This document shows positions 26,924 to 35,103 of a stretch of 64,000 bases of DNA, in pieces. The stretch lies in contig CAYHQN010000005.1 in the NCBI GenBank assembly GCA_964358545.1, forward strand, positions 1-64,000. The letters run 5' to 3'. A program made the position numbers and the translations under genes. The notes under the pieces were generated by a model. The model ran no database searches, was not told the origin of the DNA, and saw only the letters and a program-made list of their open reading frames with translations. The first letter of the stretch is position 1. Every line of letters starts with the position of its first letter. Source of the stretch: CAINVV01 sp031432175 (GTDB taxonomy: Bacteria; Bacteroidota; Bacteroidia; Bacteroidales; Prolixibacteraceae).

Positions 26924-28669
26924 TTATTTTATTACCTCTTTAATCATTCCTTCCGTTTCTTCTTCCAAAGCCAAAATATCTTTTCGTATATCCAGCAAAC
27001 TTCGTAATGGTTTGTAGATATAAAAATATTTTGTGAAATTGATTTCATAGCCAATTTTGGTTTTGCTGTGGTCAATCCATGCATCGAGTAGGTGTGGTAA
27101 CACTTCGCGTATAAAATACTTTTCCACATCTTCCTTCAATGGCACATTTTCAGAATCCCGTAAGTCAGCATCTGCCATTACATTTCCTTTTTTGTCTAAT
27201 ATAATTTTCCCCTTTTCATTTCGACTGGGTCGTTCAACTGTAATTCTATGGTAACCAAAATCATCGTTGTCAAAGATCTTGCAGTAAGACGTTTCTTTAC
27301 CTTCACCATAAATTTCAGTAATACGTTTTATGGCTTGTTCATGTATTTCTTTTCGTTTGTTGCCCAAACTACGAAGCATTTTGCTGTAAAACGGATTGTC
27401 TTTATCATCTTTGTCGCTGCCGGTTGCATTTATCAATTGCACTTTACCTTTCCGTTCTTTTTCTTTTCTGTCGGTTACAATCCAGATGTATGTGGAGATG
27501 CCGGTGTTGTAAAACAACTGGTCGGGCATTGCAATAATGGCTTCCAGCATATCGTTTTCAATAATCCATTTACGAATGTCACTTGTGCCGCTACCAGCAC
27601 CACCGCTAAAAAGAGGGGAACCATTAAACACAATTCCAATTCTGCTGCCTCCGGCACTGCGTTTCATTTTGCTAATCATGTGTTGCAGAAAAAGAAATGA
27701 GCCGTCACTAATAGCGGGAAGTCCTGCCCCAAATCTTCCAGCAAAACCTTTGTTTGCGTACTCGTCTTTAATTTGCTTCTCAGCTTTTTTCCACTCAACA
27801 CCAAACGGTGGATTGCTTAACATGTAATCAAAAGTTTCATCTTCCAACCCATCTTGTGTAAAACTGTTTCCAAACTTTATGTTGCCTGGGTTTTGTCCTT
27901 TAATCAGCATATCCGATTTACAGATGGCATACGATTCAGGATTGAGTTCCTGTCCGAACACTTCCAACTTTGCATCAGGATTTAATTCGTGCAGGTATTC
28001 TTCTGCAATGCTCAACATACCACCTGTACCGCAAGCAGGATCATATAGCGTTTTTACAATTCCTTTCTTCCGGAGAATGTCTTTATCATTTACGAAAAGT
28101 AAATTCACCATCAGGCGAATTACTTCTCTTGGTGTAAAATGTTCACCTGCTGTTTCATTACTTAGTTCTGCAAACTTCCGGATGAGTTCCTCAAAAATGT
28201 AGCCCATTTCCAACGCGCTTACATTTTTAAACATGTCACCTGCTTTTGCAAACTTTTCAATAATCATGTAAAGTAAATCGTATTCGTCAAGTTTCTTTAT
28301 CTGGTCGTCAAAACTGAAATAGTCAATAATTTCTTTTGCACTGATTGAAAAACCGTTGAGATAATTGCGAAGGTTCGCTGCAATGTTGTTGTGGTCTTTT
28401 GCCAACTCATTAAAATCAAACTTGCTGCGGTTATGAAATTTTGCTTTGGCAGCATTGTTCAAAATTGGTTCAAGTATTTCGGACTTTTTGCTTTTGTTGA
28501 CTTCATATACTTCCAATACCTTCTTCTTTGTCGGTTCTAGAACGAAGTCAAGCCGTCTAAGAACGGTCAATGGTAAAATCACTTTGCCGTAGTCAGCTTG
28601 CTTGTAATGGCCTCTCAATAAATCTGCGATACTCCAAAGGAAATTGGCTTTTTCTTTAAAATTATTCAT
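26924..28669 (-). CDS. hsdM: Type I restriction enzyme, methyltransferase (HsdM) subunit
   Basis: This N6-adenine methyltransferase subunit modifies the HsdS-defined site. It has 581 residues, with the N-terminal HsdM domain ('NFLWSIADLLRGHYKQADYG', 'ILPLTVLRRLDFVLEPT'). SAM-binding motif I is in 'YDPACGTGGML' (209-219) and catalytic motif IV is N-P-P-F-G (286-290). A late stretch 'IGYEINFTKYFY' precedes a Glu-rich coiled-coil end. It is the first gene of the six-gene operon; the 312-bp spacer upstream would hold the promoter. It appears intact. Confidence 0.95.
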   Translation of the reverse strand: MNNFKEKANFLWSIADLLRGHYKQADYGKVILPLTVLRRLDFVLEPTKKKVLEVYEVNKSKKSEILEPILNNAAKAKFHNRSKFDFNELAKDHNNIAANLRNYLNGFSISAKEIIDYFSFDDQIKKLDEYDLLYMIIEKFAKAGDMFKNVSALEMGYIFEELIRKFAELSNETAGEHFTPREVIRLMVNLLFVNDKDILRKKGIVKTLYDPACGTGGMLSIAEEYLHELNPDAKLEVFGQELNPESYAICKSDMLIKGQNPGNIKFGNSFTQDGLEDETFDYMLSNPPFGVEWKKAEKQIKDEYANKGFAGRFGAGLPAISDGSFLFLQHMISKMKRSAGGSRIGIVFNGSPLFSGGAGSGTSDIRKWIIENDMLEAIIAMPDQLFYNTGISTYIWIVTDRKEKERKGKVQLINATGSDKDDKDNPFYSKMLRSLGNKRKEIHEQAIKRITEIYGEGKETSYCKIFDNDDFGYHRITVERPSRNEKGKIILDKKGNVMADADLRDSENVPLKEDVEKYFIREVLPHLLDAWIDHSKTKIGYEINFTKYFYIYKPLRSLLDIRKDILALEEETEGMIKEVIK

Positions 28670-28981
28670 TCAATTCGATTGTAAATAAATTAGTGTTCCA
28701 AGATAAATTTGAAAAATGATGTCTTACCTATGATCTCCTGCAATTTGTTCAGGGTTTTGGTTGGTCACTTACTGGTCTTATGAAATGGTTTGGTTAAAAG
28801 TAAGGAAATATTTGATAATAGAGAAAACTGGTAATGCTCTTGCCAACTCTTTATTAAATGGCCGACTTTCAGGGAAGCTTACATTATCAACAGCAAAGGC
28901 CAATCAAATTCATCGATTGGCCTTGTGCATTTGTTTGGGGCAGCTTATTAAAAGCTAGCGGAAAGGAAAGCTTCCGGGTAA
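28670..28981. other. Intergenic region upstream of hsdM
   Basis: About 310 bp without a supported gene separate hsdM from a hypothetical gene on the same strand. It contains a perfect 10-bp hairpin (28896-28905 with 28915-28924, AAGGCCAATC/GATTGGCCTT) and a pair of GGAAGCTT/AAGCTTCC arms (28873-28880, 28968-28975) that would enclose it. The hairpin could be the terminator of the upstream gene, although no T-run follows. The hsdM promoter should be in the left part; I see no clear consensus. Confidence 0.5.
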
Positions 28982-29674
28982 TTAAACAGGGCTGGCAAGC
29001 GGAGTTACCGGAGCAGCCTTGCCCCTTCCTGAATAATCAACAATGTTCCGGGCATTTTTGTAAGCATTGAAAAAATTGGGTTGGCTAAACTGGTAGGGTT
29101 CTACCAGCGCATCCATTTGGTCTTTCAAAAGTTTATCCTGGGCTTTGAATACCCCGTCTATATTTCCTGTTGAGACTTTTGAAACGGAGATGGCAACCCT
29201 GCGTTTTGGAATAGCCAGTTTGAATTCGGAAAGCAGCCGCTCCATCTTCGTGAACTCTGCCTCACCAACAAAGTATTTGGCAAGATCGGTTTTGAGCGGA
29301 AGGGCCAATCCAATTAACAGCGACCCAATGTCGAACAAGACGGAATCCGGTGCGGTTTTAAGTTCTGAAGGTTTGTAATCGGCCTTGGTCTTTAATTCGA
29401 CATTCCTGGTTGAGGTGGCATTTGCCTTCAAACCGGCCGAAAAGAGTAAAATTGTCTGGATCAGCTCTTCCCGCAATCCGCTTTTGTTCTTCGTCAATCC
29501 CGTACTGTCTGCCTCCTGTACCTGACGGTTCTGGTTAATGACCGTCTGTCCGGCCTTTAGTAACTGCTGTGCCACAAAGAGGTCACCCTCCGTACCGACA
29601 TGTTCTGAATGAGTGTCAAGAACCAAATTGACAGCCTCATACATTCTGAATTTGTTCAACTGTTTTTTGTTCAT
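28982..29674 (-). CDS. Hypothetical protein
   Basis: I do not recognise this 230-residue protein. It is mostly helical by composition, soluble, and starts 'MNKKQLNKFRMYEAVNLVLD' from ATG 29674; an upstream in-frame extension to 29716 adds 14 residues and is less likely. It contains 'EELIQTILLFSAGLKANAT' in the centre and an 'NFFNAYKNARNIVDYSGRG' stretch near the C-terminus. A Ser/Thr/Pro-rich tail follows. Codon use looks like the neighbours. It lies between the R-M operon and a 21-bp tandem repeat, with no obvious functional partner. Confidence 0.6.
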   Translation of the reverse strand: MNKKQLNKFRMYEAVNLVLDTHSEHVGTEGDLFVAQQLLKAGQTVINQNRQVQEADSTGLTKNKSGLREELIQTILLFSAGLKANATSTRNVELKTKADYKPSELKTAPDSVLFDIGSLLIGLALPLKTDLAKYFVGEAEFTKMERLLSEFKLAIPKRRVAISVSKVSTGNIDGVFKAQDKLLKDQMDALVEPYQFSQPNFFNAYKNARNIVDYSGRGKAAPVTPLASPV

Positions 29675-30050
29675 GATAAAAAATTTAAGGGATAAATAAT
29701 TGTATTTCATATCCATGCAATAGACTCAAGCAACCATTACAATGGATATTTACCATAAGTTACGGAAAAAAAACGAGAAGAACGAATGAAGAAATCTACA
29801 TGTTTTGGACTAACGGGATGGATTGGATTACCTTTTTCAGCCTACTGCAGGCTTCTGGGTACCCTCAAAAGACTATTTTTTACTGTTAATACACTTCCGG
29901 TGACCGTCAGAAGCCTTCCGGCAATCGTCAATGCACTTCCGGCGATGTTCAAAGCACATCCGGTGACCGTCAGAGGGCATCTGGTGATGTTCAATGCACG
30001 TCCGGTTACCGTCAATGGGCATCTGGCGATGTTCAAAGTGCTTCCGGTTA
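29675..30050. other. Intergenic region carrying a tandem repeat
   Basis: No gene is supported here. Open frames exist on both strands over the repeat because its unit is a multiple of three, but they lack family features and codon bias. The first 200 bp should hold the promoter of the hypothetical gene; I see no clear consensus. The rest is the 21-bp array listed separately. Confidence 0.5.
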
Positions 30051-30058
30051 CTAAAAAC
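29894..30058. repeat. 21-bp tandem repeat array (about 8 units)
   Basis: Eight consecutive 21-bp units start at 29894, 29915, 29936, 29957, 29978, 29999, 30020 and 30041. Each begins C(A/T/G)TC(C/T)GG followed by either TGACCGTCA-like or CGATGTTCA-like sequence. The two variants tend to alternate from unit 3 to unit 7, hinting at a 42-bp higher-order unit. The last unit decays as it enters the 3' end of the convergent membrane-protein gene at 30051. Confidence 0.85.
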
Positions 30059-30974
30059 TCTCTTTTGCGCCATTTCCCGGTCTATCTTCTCTACGGAAAG
30101 GAGGAAAGAAGACCCAGTAGATTCCTCCGAGTGAGGCGAGGGCCGATATAAGATATGTCATAAAACTCAGGGCGATGGAAAGCTCATTGTCAAGATGCAG
30201 ATATTTCGCACCCAACAAAAATACCACTTCCCTGGCGCCCAGTCCTCCAATGGTTATTGGCAGCGCAGTGGCAATGGTTGAAAAGAAAAATAAAAACAGG
30301 TATTCTGAAATATTGTCATATTGGTGAAATGCATTCAAAATAAACAATGCCGAAAGCAGTTGCATCAACTGCAAGACCATCGACCAACCGAACAATCCGG
30401 CGTGTATGGGCAGAAAGCTTTTAAGAAAGAACCGGAGAACGAAGTAATAGAGGAGGTATAGGAAAGGAATACCCAACCAACCGATCCAACCAATCTTGAA
30501 CTCATCTCCTGAGATATAGTAAAGCACAATGGTAATCATTCCAACGGCCACCAATCCTGAGATCCTGTTGACCAACATTGCACCGATGTTCTTTTTGACT
30601 CCGTTTTGCCGGTATTTGTTGACGAGATAAACTTTGATCCCGTCACCACCAATACCGCTTGGAAGAAACAGGTTGTAGAACAATCCCAGCCAGAACAATT
30701 TGAGGTTCAGTACCGGGGTCAGGTGTGCTCCCGTACTTCTGAAAGAGAGATTTTGCCTGAATCCGGACAGGACAAATGATGAAAACAAAAACATCGCGGC
30801 AACCAACAGAAGCCATCCGTTTGAGGTCGAAAAAACTTTCAAAACCTCTTTGAAGGAAACATTGTGGAGTACCCAAAGAATAGCTGCTGCCGAAACAACA
30901 AACTTTAGAAAATTGAGGAGATACTTTTTTACCTTTTCTGACACGCGAATCACTTTAATTCGAACCGGCACCAA
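30051..30974 (-). CDS. Lysylphosphatidylglycerol synthase TM region/UPF0104 family membrane protein
   Basis: This inner-membrane protein of about 300 residues has roughly eight hydrophobic segments. It carries the family signature 'LPSGIGGDGIKVYLV' (about residues 105-120) and 'ITIGGLGAREVVFLLG' near residue 245. These occur in the LPG_synthase_TM (AglD/MprF flippase-like) superfamily, which moves or modifies lipid-linked molecules. The start is uncertain: no ATG is available, and TTG 30974, GTG 30971 and GTG 30944 are all possible. It is 13 bp downstream of the acyltransferase gene, so the two may form an operon for envelope glycan or lipid modification. Confidence 0.8.
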   Translation of the reverse strand: MVPVRIKVIRVSEKVKKYLLNFLKFVVSAAAILWVLHNVSFKEVLKVFSTSNGWLLLVAAMFLFSSFVLSGFRQNLSFRSTGAHLTPVLNLKLFWLGLFYNLFLPSGIGGDGIKVYLVNKYRQNGVKKNIGAMLVNRISGLVAVGMITIVLYYISGDEFKIGWIGWLGIPFLYLLYYFVLRFFLKSFLPIHAGLFGWSMVLQLMQLLSALFILNAFHQYDNISEYLFLFFFSTIATALPITIGGLGAREVVFLLGAKYLHLDNELSIALSFMTYLISALASLGGIYWVFFPPFRREDRPGNGAKESF

Positions 30975-30986
30975 AAGTACAATTTA

Positions 30987-32096
30987 TCAGACTCGTATAA
31001 AAATCTTTTGTTTGTACAGAAAATAGCAGATATACCACAAGGTAAACCATACCAAAGTGGAGACAACTATTTCTATGCCAAGTTTTCCACTCCATGTGAA
31101 AAAAAGAGGAACGAATGGTTTGTATATTTTGGAAATCAATTCATTACCGCCGATGTGCGCGAAGAGATAAATGAAAAGCGGATTCATTCCGACAATGGCG
31201 AAAAACTTTGTTCCGCGCCTGAATTTCAACATATCGATCATCCAATAGCTGACGGCGAGCCCAATCATGGCAAACCCTCCGCTGGCAATAACAAAGGAAG
31301 GGGTACAAATTCTCTTGATAATCGGAACCAATGGATCAAGGGCAAAACCGATGGCCACTCCAATGATACCGGCTACAAGCATGGTCTTTACTTTCTTGGC
31401 GGGTGTCCAATCATTCATCAGGATCATTCCGGCAATCACGCCCCAAATGGTGTGGGCCGTAGTTGGGATTGCATTGAAGGCTACCCAGTGGCCACTGTTC
31501 ATCCCTCCCAGAAGTGTCACATCAAACCAGGTACCGAAATTGTGGTCTGCCACAAAAGGCTGGTTGTAACCTTCAACAGGCCAGAACTGATAGAGCAAAT
31601 AGGAAAGCAATATCATGGCAAAGGATACCAAAAGTTGCCATTTTACAGCTTTTCTCATGACCAGGAAGGCTATCAGATAGGTTACGGAGAGTTGTGCCAA
31701 TACATTGGTCATGCGGAAACCAATCTTACCGGGACCAATACAATAAAGCGCCCATCCCAGGAAAAGCAGCCAGAATGATCTTTTCAAGGCAAAACGGAAA
31801 GTGGTATTCCAGCTATCCCCCCTGTTCCAGCGTCTGGTAAATGAAAATGGCATTGAAACGCCTACAATAAACATGAAGAAGGGCTGAATAAGGTCCCAGA
31901 AATGCAAACCGTTCCACGGATGATGACTCAATTGGTTCCCTATGAATGAGACAATTGTCCCATCAAAATAAGGATTGGACAGATTGCCAAAAAGTTCTGA
32001 AAATTCGCCAATAAGCAGGAACATGGTTATTCCCCTGAAAAAATCGATCGAGAGAATTCTTTCATTCTCGGAAGAAAGTTGAGCGGAGTTTGTCAT
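30987..32096 (-). CDS. HGSNAT/NagX-like membrane acyltransferase (DUF5009-type)
   Basis: This 369-residue polytopic membrane protein has about ten helices. The signature 'RILSIDFFRGITMFLLIGEF' at the N-terminus, 'HFWDLIQPFFMFIVGVSMPF' and 'TAHTIWGVIAGMIL' match the heparan-alpha-glucosaminide N-acetyltransferase-like (NagX/DUF5009) family, whose members acetylate amino sugars across membranes. The conserved His after 'NQLSHHPWNGLHFWD' may be the acetyl acceptor. ATG 32096 is preferred to ATG 32126 because the latter adds a polar tail. It is followed after 12 bp by the UPF0104-type gene. Confidence 0.82.
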   Translation of the reverse strand: MTNSAQLSSENERILSIDFFRGITMFLLIGEFSELFGNLSNPYFDGTIVSFIGNQLSHHPWNGLHFWDLIQPFFMFIVGVSMPFSFTRRWNRGDSWNTTFRFALKRSFWLLFLGWALYCIGPGKIGFRMTNVLAQLSVTYLIAFLVMRKAVKWQLLVSFAMILLSYLLYQFWPVEGYNQPFVADHNFGTWFDVTLLGGMNSGHWVAFNAIPTTAHTIWGVIAGMILMNDWTPAKKVKTMLVAGIIGVAIGFALDPLVPIIKRICTPSFVIASGGFAMIGLAVSYWMIDMLKFRRGTKFFAIVGMNPLFIYLFAHIGGNELISKIYKPFVPLFFTWSGKLGIEIVVSTLVWFTLWYICYFLYKQKIFIRV

Positions 32097-32176
32097 CCTT
32101 GAGTCAGTTGGTGTAGTTAAAATCATCGCTAGAGAAGACCAAATTTATGTTTTATTTTGGTAATCTCACTGATTTT

Positions 32177-32884
32177 TTAATCTCTTTCAAACATTGATTT
32201 GTCGGCTCCGCAGATGGGACAAGTCCAATCATCAGGCAAATCTTCAAATTTAGTGCCCGGTTCTATCCCCGAAATGGGGTCGCCCTTCTCAGATTCGTAG
32301 GTGTAATGACAAAGCTGACATTGCCACAACTCATTTTCAAATACCTTTTGCAGAATTTCACCTTTGATTTGCGACTTTTCAACATAGGTAGGGGCATTTT
32401 TTGGGGAAAATCCTTTCATCACCTCCCGGTAATAATTGTAGGTCAATGGTTTGATATCCAAATTGATTAAATCAGAGGCAATTGCTTCCCCAATGAAAAG
32501 AAGGTGGGTTCCTACATCGAAGGTATCCGTTATTTTACAGTCGAACCATGCCACACAAGAGTCGGTAACGATTGGTGATCCTGTTTCACCAATAAAATAG
32601 TTTACCCCCCTGAATTTATCGATCTCTTTGCCGCTTCTGTATCCAAAATCCCCGATCAAACCGGTTGACGCCTGCTCTCCCAAAACAGAGAAGGCGAAAG
32701 CGCCACTTTTTTTCATGATTTCGGAGGTGAAATTATCTTTGTTACAACTGATTCCAAACTTTGGAGGATTAGCGGTTACCTGAAAAACGGTATTGGCAAT
32801 ATATCCGGCTTTGGTATCCTGGAACTTCGAAGATACCATATAGAGTCCATAAGAAACCTTAAAAAATGTCTCAAAATTGATCAT
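32177..32884 (-). CDS. hrb: High-molecular-weight rubredoxin (flavin reductase-rubredoxin fusion)
   Basis: This 235-residue redox protein joins an N-terminal flavin-reductase-like/FMN-binding split-barrel domain (residues 1-165, 'KVSYGLYMVSSKFQDTKAGY', 'CNKDNFTSEIMKKSGAFAFS') to a C-terminal rubredoxin. The rubredoxin iron site is formed by 'CQLCHY' and 'DDWTCPICGADKSMF'. In Moorella such Hrb proteins pass electrons from NAD(P)H to flavodiiron proteins for O2 or NO reduction, so a role in oxidative-stress defence of an anaerobe is likely. No flavodiiron gene is adjacent. It diverges from the Gfo/Idh gene. Confidence 0.9.
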   Translation of the reverse strand: MINFETFFKVSYGLYMVSSKFQDTKAGYIANTVFQVTANPPKFGISCNKDNFTSEIMKKSGAFAFSVLGEQASTGLIGDFGYRSGKEIDKFRGVNYFIGETGSPIVTDSCVAWFDCKITDTFDVGTHLLFIGEAIASDLINLDIKPLTYNYYREVMKGFSPKNAPTYVEKSQIKGEILQKVFENELWQCQLCHYTYESEKGDPISGIEPGTKFEDLPDDWTCPICGADKSMFERD

Positions 32885-33067
32885 GATAAGAATCTGTTTT
32901 TAAATGAAAATTAGGTGACTTAAATATAATCTAAAAAGTTCTTATTACAGCCTTATTTTTTGAAATCATCACAAAAATTAGTTAGAATTTTTATTTACAG
33001 CCTTTTGCATTATGAACAACTTCTGTTTTTGTGTTATACAACATATTTCAAACGAAAGGATAATTTT

Positions 33068-33075
33068 TAACTTTG
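33068..33075 (+). promoter_or_regulatory. Putative -7 promoter box (TAACTTTG) for the Gfo/Idh/MocA gene
   Basis: TAACTTTG matches the Bacteroidota TAnnTTTG box exactly. An imperfect -33 box TTTC (33046-33049) lies 18 nt upstream. It would give a leader of about 60 nt before the ATG at 33137. Confidence 0.4.
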
Positions 33076-33136
33076 TTCGTTATCGTACACGGAATAATTG
33101 AGACTAACATATATTCATTTAAAAACTTAAAAAAAC

Positions 33137-34477
33137 ATGTCTGACAGAAGGGAGTTTATTCAAAAATCGGCTGTAGGCGCTACCGCATTAACAGTCGGAG
33201 GCCTTACCATGAGCTCTAAGAGTTACGGCCGGATCATTGGTGCCAACGACAGGGTAAATGTAGCTGTGATCGGCTTTTCTGATCGTTTTAACAGCGCTTT
33301 GTTTCCCAGCTTCAACGATCACGCGAAAGCCCAAAATTTTCAATTTGTTGCCCTTTCGGATCTCTGGAACAAAAGGAGGGAAGACGGAAAGGCCTTCATG
33401 AAAACAAAAGGCGGATGGGATGTTGAAGTATGCCGCAACAACGATGAGTTATATCAACGTAAAGACGTTGATGCGGTAATCATCAGTTCTCCGGATTTTG
33501 CGCATGCTTCGCACCTTGCAGAGGCAGCAAATCACAAGAAAGATGCATACTGCGAGAAACCTTTCGCAGAAACAATGGAAGATGCCAGGGCAGGATTGAA
33601 CGCTTGTCATAAAAACAATACAGTTGTTCAGATAGGATCGCAGAGAAGAAGCACCGCCAATTATATTGCGGCAAATGAGTATTTAAGATCAGGTAAATTT
33701 GGGGATATCGTGATGGTCGAAATGAGTTGGAACGTGAACCAACCCGGCCGTTGGAGAAGGCCTGAAACTGTCAAACAACTCAAAGAAGCCGATACTGACT
33801 GGAAACGGTTCCAGTTAAACCGCCCGGAAGCAGCCTGGGATCCAAGAAAATATTTGGAGTTTCGTCTCTTCTGGCCGTATTCCTCCGGGATACCCGGACA
33901 ATGGATGTGCCACCAGATTGATACCGTTCACTGGTTCACAGGCCTGGCCCATCCGCGCAGCGTTGCAACCAACGGAGGTATTTACCAATGGAAAGACGGC
34001 AGAACCAATGCGGATACCTTGACTTCAGTTTTTGATTACGGCGACGACAAAAAGGGTTTCCAGGTGGTCTACACTTCCCGGTTCAGTAACAGTGCCGGTG
34101 GTACAAAAGAGTTGTATTACTCCAATGGCGGTATGTTGAACCTGGATACCAACAAAGTAACCGCGGAAGGCGGATTGCGTGAAAGGGAAGCCAAAGAAAT
34201 GGGAATGAAGGCCAATCTGCTCGAAAGCTTTGAATTACCGCAAGTTGCCATGGCAACAGGCGCCGATACCAGCAAAGATCCTTCGACCTCCGCACACATG
34301 CTGAACTGGATGCAGTGCGTAAGGTCCCGTGAAAAAACCCATGCACCTATCGAAGCCGGTTACAGTCATGCTATTGCGGTCATCATGGCAAATGCAGCTT
34401 ATCGGACCGGATTGCGCGCCACTTTTGATGAAAAGCTTCAGGAAGTAATTTGCGGTGGAAAAGTCTTCAAATACTAA
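33137..34477 (+). CDS. Gfo/Idh/MocA family oxidoreductase with Tat-type signal
   Basis: This 446-residue NAD(P)-dependent dehydrogenase is of the glucose-fructose oxidoreductase/inositol dehydrogenase type. A twin-arginine signal ('SDRREFIQKSAVGATAL') shows export to the periplasm with bound cofactor, as in many Bacteroidota secreted Gfo enzymes. The Rossmann start is 'VNVAVIGFSDRFNS', with the usual Gly-rich turn altered (G-F-S-D-R). The catalytic EKP motif is in 'YCEKPFAETMED'. The C-terminal domain contains 'PGQWMCHQIDTVHWFTG'. Substrate unknown; sugar or sugar-acid oxidation is likely. Confidence 0.9.
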   Translation: MSDRREFIQKSAVGATALTVGGLTMSSKSYGRIIGANDRVNVAVIGFSDRFNSALFPSFNDHAKAQNFQFVALSDLWNKRREDGKAFMKTKGGWDVEVCRNNDELYQRKDVDAVIISSPDFAHASHLAEAANHKKDAYCEKPFAETMEDARAGLNACHKNNTVVQIGSQRRSTANYIAANEYLRSGKFGDIVMVEMSWNVNQPGRWRRPETVKQLKEADTDWKRFQLNRPEAAWDPRKYLEFRLFWPYSSGIPGQWMCHQIDTVHWFTGLAHPRSVATNGGIYQWKDGRTNADTLTSVFDYGDDKKGFQVVYTSRFSNSAGGTKELYYSNGGMLNLDTNKVTAEGGLREREAKEMGMKANLLESFELPQVAMATGADTSKDPSTSAHMLNWMQCVRSREKTHAPIEAGYSHAIAVIMANAAYRTGLRATFDEKLQEVICGGKVFKY

Positions 34478-34492
34478 TCTTCCGTATGTTAT

Positions 34493-34530
34493 AAAAAAAA
34501 GCCCTTGATATCTTCGAGGGCTTTTTTTTA
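34493..34530. terminator. Bidirectional terminator
   Basis: A stem GCCCTTGA/TCGAGGGC (34501-34508 with 34514-34521) is flanked by eight A residues on the left and a T-run on the right, so it can stop transcription from both convergent genes. It sits between the Gfo/Idh gene and the small secreted protein gene. Confidence 0.8.
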
Positions 34531-35103
34531 TCTGCAGGCAAATGTCAGTTCTATCATTCTAAATACTTTGGCATTGTTCTTCTGGTCTTTCAACCCGGTC
34601 TGAAAGAAAATCAGATAGGTCTTCTCCGAGCAATTGAAACAGTAAATTGTTCCGGAAACCTTAATTCCTTTTACCACAGATTCATAGTCCGCTTTTCGGG
34701 CGTCCATACTGCCAAAATTGCAACTTTCAATTGCCGTGAATTCAATTCCGGACTCCTGATAGATGGCCTCCTCTTTCATGTTTTTCTCTTGTACCAAAAG
34801 TGATTTTACCGGATTCCCAACATTGTTGATGGTAACCAGGCTGAATAGTCCGGTGGAATTTTTTTTGGTACTCTCGGCAGAATAATAATACCCCTTGTTA
34901 GGTAGGGTTTCATCCGAAATGGTTTTCCAGTCTATTGGTATAGAAAATGATACGCCATTTTTTAAATAATTGAACTGTTTCTCCTTCGCATACAGTCCCG
35001 GAATGGTTAGGAGCAGGATAAACACAAAAAGTGCAATTTTACCTTTTGTTAAAATTGAATCAAAAGGTAAAATCGCACCTGATCCTGAAAGTTTTTCAGT
35101 CAT
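34528..35103 (-). CDS. Hypothetical secreted protein (PsbP/DUF1795-like)
   Basis: This 191-residue protein has a hydrophobic segment at residues 22-38 ('KIALFVFILLLTIPGLYA') that looks like a signal peptide after an unusually long n-region. The mature part ('FNYLKNGVSFSIPIDWKTIS', 'YCFNCSEKTYLIFFQTGLKD') has the layout of small PsbP/DUF1795-like domains: a 'P-x-x-W' strand, then alternating strands. I cannot assign a function. The ATG overlaps the stop codon of the C69 dipeptidase gene (TAATG), so the pair is translationally coupled. The n-region is encoded by an 18-bp inverted repeat. Confidence 0.6.
   Translation of the reverse strand: MTEKLSGSGAILPFDSILTKGKIALFVFILLLTIPGLYAKEKQFNYLKNGVSFSIPIDWKTISDETLPNKGYYYSAESTKKNSTGLFSLVTINNVGNPVKSLLVQEKNMKEEAIYQESGIEFTAIESCNFGSMDARKADYESVVKGIKVSGTIYCFNCSEKTYLIFFQTGLKDQKNNAKVFRMIELTFACR
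35031..35078. repeat. 18-bp inverted repeat inside the 5' end of a coding region
   Basis: Arms 35031-35048 and 35061-35078 are complementary at 17 of 18 positions with a 12-nt loop. They lie 25-73 nt after the ATG of the small secreted protein and encode part of its long pre-signal region. On the mRNA this would be a stable hairpin near the start codon. Confidence 0.75.

Noticed and set aside
29786..30151. A 121-residue open frame and two minus-strand frames over the 21-bp repeat
   Set aside because: The frames are open only because the repeat unit is divisible by three. They run into a real gene on the opposite strand and show no domain, signal or coding bias.
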